In this document: piece by piece, positions 58,477 to 64,000 of the stretch
Numbering within the stretch: the first letter of the stretch is position 1
How the letters are laid out: each line of letters opens with the position of its first letter
DNA from: Colocasia esculenta
Lineage: Eukaryota; Streptophyta; Magnoliopsida; Alismatales; Araceae
Direction of reading: 5' to 3'
Length of the DNA: 64,000 nt
Assembly (NCBI GenBank): GCA_014218235.1
Contig: CM024758.1
Location: 106,119,698-106,183,697 of the forward strand
Made by a program: the position numbers and the translations under genes
The notes under the pieces: model-generated
Databases searched by the model: none
Told to the model about the DNA's origin: nothing
Seen by the model: the letters and a program-made list of their open reading frames with translations, nothing else

Positions 58477-58625
58477 GTTCATAAACAGTGAACCGATGGG
58501 TGCTTTGGGCCCAACCTGTCGGCCCACAAAGCCCCACAACCTGCGTAAACACCTGAAACTCAAGCCAGAGGCATACACTGGCCTCCACAACCATTAATCA
58601 CGATCCGAACAGTCAATACGCTACA

Positions 58626-60308
58626 TTACTATCACCTAAAAGAAATTTCATCCTCGAAATTCAGAAAGAAAACTCAACACCAAAATTTTTAATTAAACAA
58701 GCATGTATTCACCTAAAAGAATAAAAGCTTACTCAAACAAGTATGGATACGCTTTCATCATTTCCTCGGCTAATTCCCACGTATCCTCTCCGCCCTGTCT
58801 GTTCTCCCATCTGACTTTCAATAATTCAATTTCCTTATCGTTAGCTTCTGGGTTCTGCGGCCTGTAATCTGTACTGGATATTTTGACATTGTCATGTCTG
58901 GCTTCAAATCATCTCTCTGGTAACTGACCACCTGGGAAGGATCTCAGATATATCTTCTGAGCATTGAAACATGGAACACGTCATGTGCATCTGTGAAATC
59001 TGCTGGGAGATCTAATCTGTAAGTTGTTTCACCAATTCTTTCTAATATCTGAAATGGACCAACATATCTCGGACTCAATTTGCCCTTCTTGCTGAACCTG
59101 AGCACACCTTGGTTGGAGAAACCTTTAAAAACACATAATCACCAACTTCAAACTGTAGTGGTCTGCGTCTGGTATCCGCATAGCTCTTTTGATGACTCTG
59201 TGCTGTTTGAAGCTTTTCCTTGATAAATTTAACCATTTCTACACATTGTTGAATCAACTCTGGACCCATAACCTATCTCTCTCCTACCTCATGCTAATTC
59301 AGTGGTGTCCTACACGGTCTGCCATATAATGCTTCATAGCCATTCCGATACTTGCATGATGACTGTTGTTATATGCAAACTCTATCATACCCAAGTGGTG
59401 CTCCCAAGTACCTCCCCATACTAGACAACAAGCTCTCAACATATCTTCTATAGTCTGAATGGTTCTCTCTATTTGCCCATCTGTCTGTGGATGATAAGCG
59501 GAACTGTACCTCAATTATGTGCCAATTACTCTCTGCAAACTCCTCTAGAAACTTGAAGTAAACCTGGGATCTCTATCTAAAACGATGGTAACTGGAATTC
59601 CATGCAAAGGTACTATTCTATCTACATATAATCTGGCTAATCTATCCACAGTCCATGACATACTTACTGCTAATAATATGCAAATCTTGGTCAATCTATC
59701 CACAAAAACCCAAATACCATTGTGACCTGCTGCAGCCCTGAGCAAACCAACTACAAAATCCATGGCAATAACATCCCATTTCTATTGTGGAATGGGTAAT
59801 GGCTGCAACAATCCTCCGGGCCTCTGGTGCTCTACTTTCACTTGTTGGCATATTGAACATCTTGCTATAAACTCGACAATCTCCTTCTTCATATTAGGCC
59901 ACCAGAAATGCTTCTTTAAATCTTGATACATCTTGGTACTGCCTGGATGGATGGTGTATCTGGACCAGTGAGCTTCCTCTAACACTTTCTGCCTCACCTC
60001 GACATCTGCTGGAACATACAACTGGCCCTTAAGCCTGACCACACTGACATCATCAAGTGTCACCTCCTCCATTCTCACAATATCCACCAAATTTTCATCT
60101 GTTCTTTGCACTTCCACTATCTGCCAATATAGAGAAGGCTCCACTGCACTATTTGCTAATATTGCTCGTCACTGACTATTCGGTACATACAATGAATTTA
60201 TGCCACATCTTCATACAATTCCATTCTCTGATCATCATATGACTCATAACTACCTTTCTGCTTAGTGCATCTGCTACAACATTAGCTCTACCTGGACGGT
60301 ATGCCAAA
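58626..60308 (-). pseudogene. Chromovirus RNase H end, integrase and chromodomain
   Basis: In minus order: the end of RNase H (PGRANVVADALSRK, about 60250-60295), the integrase zinc region (HPGSTKMYQDLKKHFWWPNM, CSICQQVK), the DDE core (MDFVVGL, VLDRDPRFTS, YHPQTDGQIERT), the GPY/F-side linker (LQFEVGDYVFLKVSP) and a chromodomain ending DTWELAEEMMKAYPYLFE with its stop at 58729-58731. The integrase core keeps one frame across 59299-60144, broken by several in-frame stops (for example about 59542 and 59779); a frame change lies near 59280. The gene is cut at about 60308 by LTR-B copy 3. Confidence 0.92.
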
Positions 60309-60484
60309 CTGATCACCAAAAGGTGTAATCACGGGGTTGTGCACCCCTCTAAGACACAAAAGAGCATGTGATATATAAAATGAAGGAATGTGATCACCAC
60401 CAAGATGATTGCCTAAAGAAATACTCCTAAAGCATGGGCTAATCAACTTGGAAAAAGGAAAGAGAAGGCCACTTACCTGTCAAA

Positions 60485-60556
60485 GCGTCACCGAGGTGCG
60501 ACGCGATAACAACCTTGTCACGATCGCCCGAATGGACGCGATATGGATGTCGCGAC
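60485..60556. repeat. GCGAC-type cluster in the downstream part of LTR-B copy 3
   Basis: GCGTC-N10-GACGC at 60485-60504 is clear. Less regular GCGAT/ATCGC/GTCGCGAC units follow to 60556. Confidence 0.65.
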
Positions 60557-61614
60557 CGGGTCCCTCGATGCCTTCTCAGCAGTGCGGGAGATGAATGGCG
60601 GACCTCCTTCCTCCTCTTCAGCCAGCCAAAGAGGAAGAGCTTCCTCGCTTGTTCTTTGTTCCAAGTACCTGCCAGGTCATGAAAAATGAAAGGGGAACCC
60701 AATTAGACATTCAAATAAATGTAGCATCCATCACATATGAGAGAGCATGTAGAGAACATGGTGAGTGCATACCGGGTGGTTTTAGAAACCCCTTTTAGGT
60801 ATAGGAAAACTAGGAGGGAATATGCATGGGGAGAAATCATGGAAGATGAGAGGGAGGAACCCTAACTAGCATGTATACATGTGTAAAACATGAAAAAGAA
60901 AGTAAAAATCAAAACTGAATAGATACTGCCCCGTTTGATGTGATTCTAGTTGGAGGTTGTAGAGGAGGACGTGAGGAACAACTTTCATGAAGATGTCTTG
61001 AAGAGATCTGGCCTGGTTTGGGCTGTGGAAGGCACGTTAATCCTGCATGTGCATATCTTGATATGAGAGAGAAAGTGATGAATAATCTGCTGTAACTTTG
61101 TGCACAGGCCACCAATCGATGTGATTCCACTTCGAGATTGAAGAGGGCTCTATGGAGAGTAACTTTGATGAAGAAACCTCGAAGAGATCTGACCGGGTTC
61201 AATCTCCACAGGTCGTGCAAGCACTACTGGTCCTGGAGGCAATATGAGAGAGAAAGAGGAGAGAGAACAGAGGAAAACGGGAAGAACAGCTCTTCCTCTG
61301 CGTTGGGGACGATGTGACCTCGTGAGCAAAGTCTCCAGAGACCTCTTCTCATGGTGGTAGCCTTCCTCTATCCCCTAGAGAGTCCTAACATGTGTTTTAG
61401 AGAAAGAGAGAGTCCAATCCCGAGTTAGAGAGAGAGTCCAACTTGTGGGAGAATTGGAGAGTCTATCTAGAGTTTGGATGGACTTGGGGGCTCCCTAGGG
61501 ATGAGGATAGGAGGTTTAGGTCGTAATCCAACTCAAAGGGACTTTATATAGACTCTAGGATGGAAAGAGAGGCCGAAAATCACGTAAAAACGTGTTTATG
61601 TGCATGGCGCTGTC

Positions 61615-61663
61615 GTGACGGGTCGTGAGGTCACGTTCTTATCGCGACCATGTTCCTGGTCGC
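61615..61663. repeat. GCGAC-N10-GTCGC pair in the U3 of LTR-B copy 3
   Basis: GTGAC-N10-GTCAC lies at 61615-61634 and GCGAC-N10-GTCGC at 61644-61663, about 65-120 bp upstream (minus sense) of the TATA box. Confidence 0.9.
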
Positions 61664-62039
61664 GTCAGTAGGACAGTGCGTGCAGGGTCCACAAAAGGGA
61701 CCATAACTCTCTCCATGGATATCAGATTTATGTGCCGTTTATTGCGTTGGATTCTAGACTTAGAGGGCTACGAAAGGATAGTGTAAAATGCTAGATTTGG
61801 ATTAGAAATGAGGAAGTTATAATCACTCAAAGTGAAGGCATATTCAGAGAATAGGGCAGACTGCACAATTTTGATGTTTCAAGTGGATCTTGGCCATGGG
61901 CTTGAGAATGGGCTTGAAATTAAGGGTGAATGGGCTCATGATGGGACAAAGAAGGGCTCCAAAGTGATGACCAATTTTAGACATCAATGATATGAACGAG
62001 AAATATGCTCAACTTATAGGCCAAAAATGGGTGTCTACA

Positions 62040-63257
62040 GATTGCCCCTCCTTGATGCCCACTTTGCAAGGGAGCGAAGCGGAAGGAGAGCGGAGTGTAA
62101 TAAAATGGAATGGAGCGCGGATGAAGTTGAGTGGACTGAAAAGTGGGCATTAAGGTAAAGAGACACCCATCACAAACAATAAGTGATAGAAATTCTTTGG
62201 AAGACTCTAAACTAACCTCAAGGAAGAGCGAGCACGGACAACTCCTATCTGGAATGACAGAAAAAGGAAAATAAAAGAAAGATGATCAACCTCTTGATTA
62301 AGAGGTACCCTAGACGATTGGCCTACAGGTTTCATCTTGGGAGGACATGTGCGTGCTAGGCGAGTCACGATGATGCAAGGCCTGGGAGCGGTTCGCAACC
62401 AAGACAGATCAAGGGGAATATTTAAGCTGATTTGGATGAATGGAGGGAGTAAATTCCAGACAGGAGTCATACTGACCAACTGGACCAAGGGACTAGTTCA
62501 AAGAAGACCTTCAAATTGTGAGTGGAATAGATTTCTTGTTCAAGAAACTTAAGCTTGATTGACCATCACCAGGGAAGCAACCTTTGACAAACATGAGACA
62601 TGAAGCTCAAAGTTCTACATGATGCATGTTGGGCTAAAAGGAAAAGAAATCATCAAATCAATATGCAAAGAAAGGATGAAAATAGAAAATACTCAAGGAT
62701 AATATTGCTAGGCCAAATAAGAATGGGTCAAGAAACTACCTGCAATCGCAGTGTAGGCCTGAATCCATCGTCCCCAAACTTATTTGACCCAACGGCCTAT
62801 CCAGCGATCATCAATGTGCACCTAAATCATCACTGTTTTTGTTGAAGGGGAACTCAAATCCCAGAACACATTGAAAACCAACCGGTCCTTGAGATAATAT
62901 AGTAGCATAAGCACCATATAGTAATGCAAGGGAGAAGGGTTAGGGATACTTACCTGAACTTACTTGTGGAGCATAGAACTTGCCATTTTTTTAGGTTTTG
63001 CTTTTTGCTTTTTTTTGTTGTTGTTGTGTAAACGAGGTAATAAACAAAGCACTAAACAAGCTAATAACAACAAGCATACACAACTCAGTCACCCACATGA
63101 TTGAAACAAAGCACTGAAGAACCGCCAGGTTCACACATAGAGAGTCCTCTCATGGAGCCATTGAGATGAGGGAGAATACGTATGGGACTTGGGAAAGACT
63201 TGGTGGGATAATAAGCTTCAAATTCAAATCATGGGTGGGACTGAGGAGGAGAGACAG
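62040..63257 (-). other. 3' untranslated region of Tat-B copy 3
   Basis: Non-coding. The first bases hold the polypurine tract. The stretch to about 62960 matches 33402-34240. An antisense DUF7745/PMD module would be expected further up, but the region is interrupted by LTR-C. Confidence 0.55.
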
Positions 63258-64000
63258 TGTAATACCCCAGAAATTTCATTAATTAAAATTTTTAGATAAA
63301 TAGAAAATTCGTCAATTTATAAAAACCAAACTAGCTAAAAGATACACGTCATTATTGCATGAGTAGAAACTCATGTAAAAATTCTATAAAAATAATAGTT
63401 GTACCTTAAAAATTATTCTCTAATGACACATTAAGAAATTTGGGCATAGAAAAATAATCCGGGCCATGATTTAGAATTTATGTGACTTATCATGGTAAAT
63501 AAGAATAAATTGAAATATCCATTATTACATGAGCCAAGTAGATTAACAATTGAAATAAAAATTATGAGTAGACTCCAAATAATATGGGGATAGTTCATAA
63601 AAGAAATTGGACCAATGGACAACTTATGACCTATGAACAAATGCAAGTATGGAAATAGTAGATAAATAATTTCCGTATTATCATAATGATAGAATTACGT
63701 ACCACTATCGTACGTGAGAAAACACATTAGAAAATTTCGTAAAAATTATAAACCATCCTCAAATATTATTCCTAAGCATTTCATGAAAGAATTCGTGCAA
63801 CGAAATATCGTATTGGTTGAATGTACGTTACACGTGACCAAGTTACTCGAATTAGGAAACTAAGTCGGAAACCGGCTATTTAATATAGCAAACTAAAGTA
63901 AAATATATGTTCGAGGCCAAATCACAATTATTGGGCCAATAGGTGGCCAAATAAAAAGGAAATAATATTTAAAATTTGTATTAACCCAATACCTATTAGT
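63258..64000 (+). mobile_element. LTR-C copy 2, left part, running off the window
   Basis: It starts TGTAATACCCCAGAAATTTC. Around 63895-64000 it matches 26690-26800 of the 4-kb LTR at 26300 (ATTGGGC, AATAGG, GCCAAA, AATATTTAAAATTTGT, AACCCAATA). The putative left target duplication is GACAG (63253-63257). Confidence 0.8.

Larger units (their letters stand above)
56600..58625 (-). mobile_element. LTR-A copy 3
   Basis: The upper edge reads on the minus strand TGTAGCGTATTGACTG after the conserved TTTCGAGGATGAAATTTC box (58639-58661). It matches copies 1 and 2 in the block around 57200-57340 and in overall layout. It has two palindrome clusters (57786-57898 and 58292-58476) separated by the same spacer type. 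The lower edge is approximate. Confidence 0.7.
60324..62039 (-). mobile_element. LTR-B copy 3 (Tat-type LTR)
   Basis: The edges are TGTAATCACGGGG (plus strand, low end) and GGGTGTCTACA (high end), giving TG...CA. The high end adjoins a purine tract read on the minus strand (AAGGAGGGGCAATC), so this is a 3' LTR and the element continues upward. A minus-strand TATATAAAGTCC lies at 61543-61550, with palindromes upstream at 61615-61663. A second cluster is at 60485-60556. The transcribed part holds a dimer of about 180 bp (60925-61260) related to 20470-20830. It interrupts the chromovirus pol. Confidence 0.85.

Overview
The window is a stretch of nuclear DNA from a flowering plant made almost entirely of nested transposable elements. 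The evidence is plant-type Ty3/gypsy elements of the chromovirus (Tekay/Del-like) and Tat lineages, a Sirevirus-like Ty1/copia element, plant mobile domain (PMD) and DUF7745-like genes with GT-AG introns, and hAT elements. I found no convincing single-copy host gene, no rRNA or complete tRNA gene and no CRISPR array. Most reading frames in the C/A-rich blocks are chance. Almost every element protein is broken by stops or frameshifts. Two runs of 100 N (18093-18192 and 53333-53432) mark assembly gaps.

Layout. At 1-2112 (minus) lies a broken chromovirus gag/protease/RT. A long LTR of the same kind (LTR-A copy 1, about 2130-4478) and a C/A-rich non-coding block with a primer-binding-site match (4479-7820) follow. 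At about 7.82-18.09 kb lies a minus-oriented Tat element: an LTR-B-like LTR, then an antisense (plus) pair of genes, DUF7745-like then PMD, and the pol C-terminus at 17.89-18.09 kb. A Sirevirus-type solo LTR (15555-17229) is inserted in it. A hAT element (19310-22009) follows. LTR-A copy 2 (about 22.73-31.12 kb) is split by two solo LTRs with perfect 5-bp target duplications (23777-25900, 26300-30323) and is followed by its chromovirus integrase/chromodomain. A second Tat element (LTR-B at about 31.66-33.40 kb) again carries the antisense module (34.7-51 kb), interrupted by a hAT MITE and a 13.1-kb Sirevirus (35557-48697, target duplication GATAT). A 605-bp solo LTR (42500-43104) sits inside that Sirevirus. 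A plus-strand Tat element (51.2-56.6 kb), chromovirus/LTR-A copy 3 (56.6-60.3 kb), LTR-B copy 3 (60324-62039) and the start of another LTR-C (from 63258) complete the window.

The main observation is a shared DNA grammar in non-coding parts of these elements. LTRs, and the upstream or first-intron regions of the antisense genes, carry clusters of hyphenated palindromes. Within a cluster the arms are alike and the spacer length is nearly always fixed, while the spacer sequence is free. Examples are seven ACTTCGACT-N7-AGTCGAAGT units, about ten ACGTCC-N8-GGACGT units, many GCGAC-N10-GTCGC units, five TAACGCRTC-N10-GATGCGTTA units, and TCGA-centred palindromes 21 bp apart. Where promoters can be guessed, many clusters lie about 100-300 bp upstream of a TATA box. 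The three LTR-A copies carry different motifs at the same place, and unrelated families share the same motif. Palindrome-rich LTRs are known for Sireviruses (from memory, work of Bousios and colleagues). Their presence with fixed geometry in chromovirus and Tat LTRs and beside antisense DUF7745/PMD genes is the part I think may be undescribed.

How the parts may work together is inference. The arrays look like sites for a dimeric, geometry-specific DNA-binding factor, perhaps an anti-silencing or activating protein. The antisense DUF7745/PMD genes are candidates for encoding one, by analogy with the VANC proteins of VANDAL transposons.
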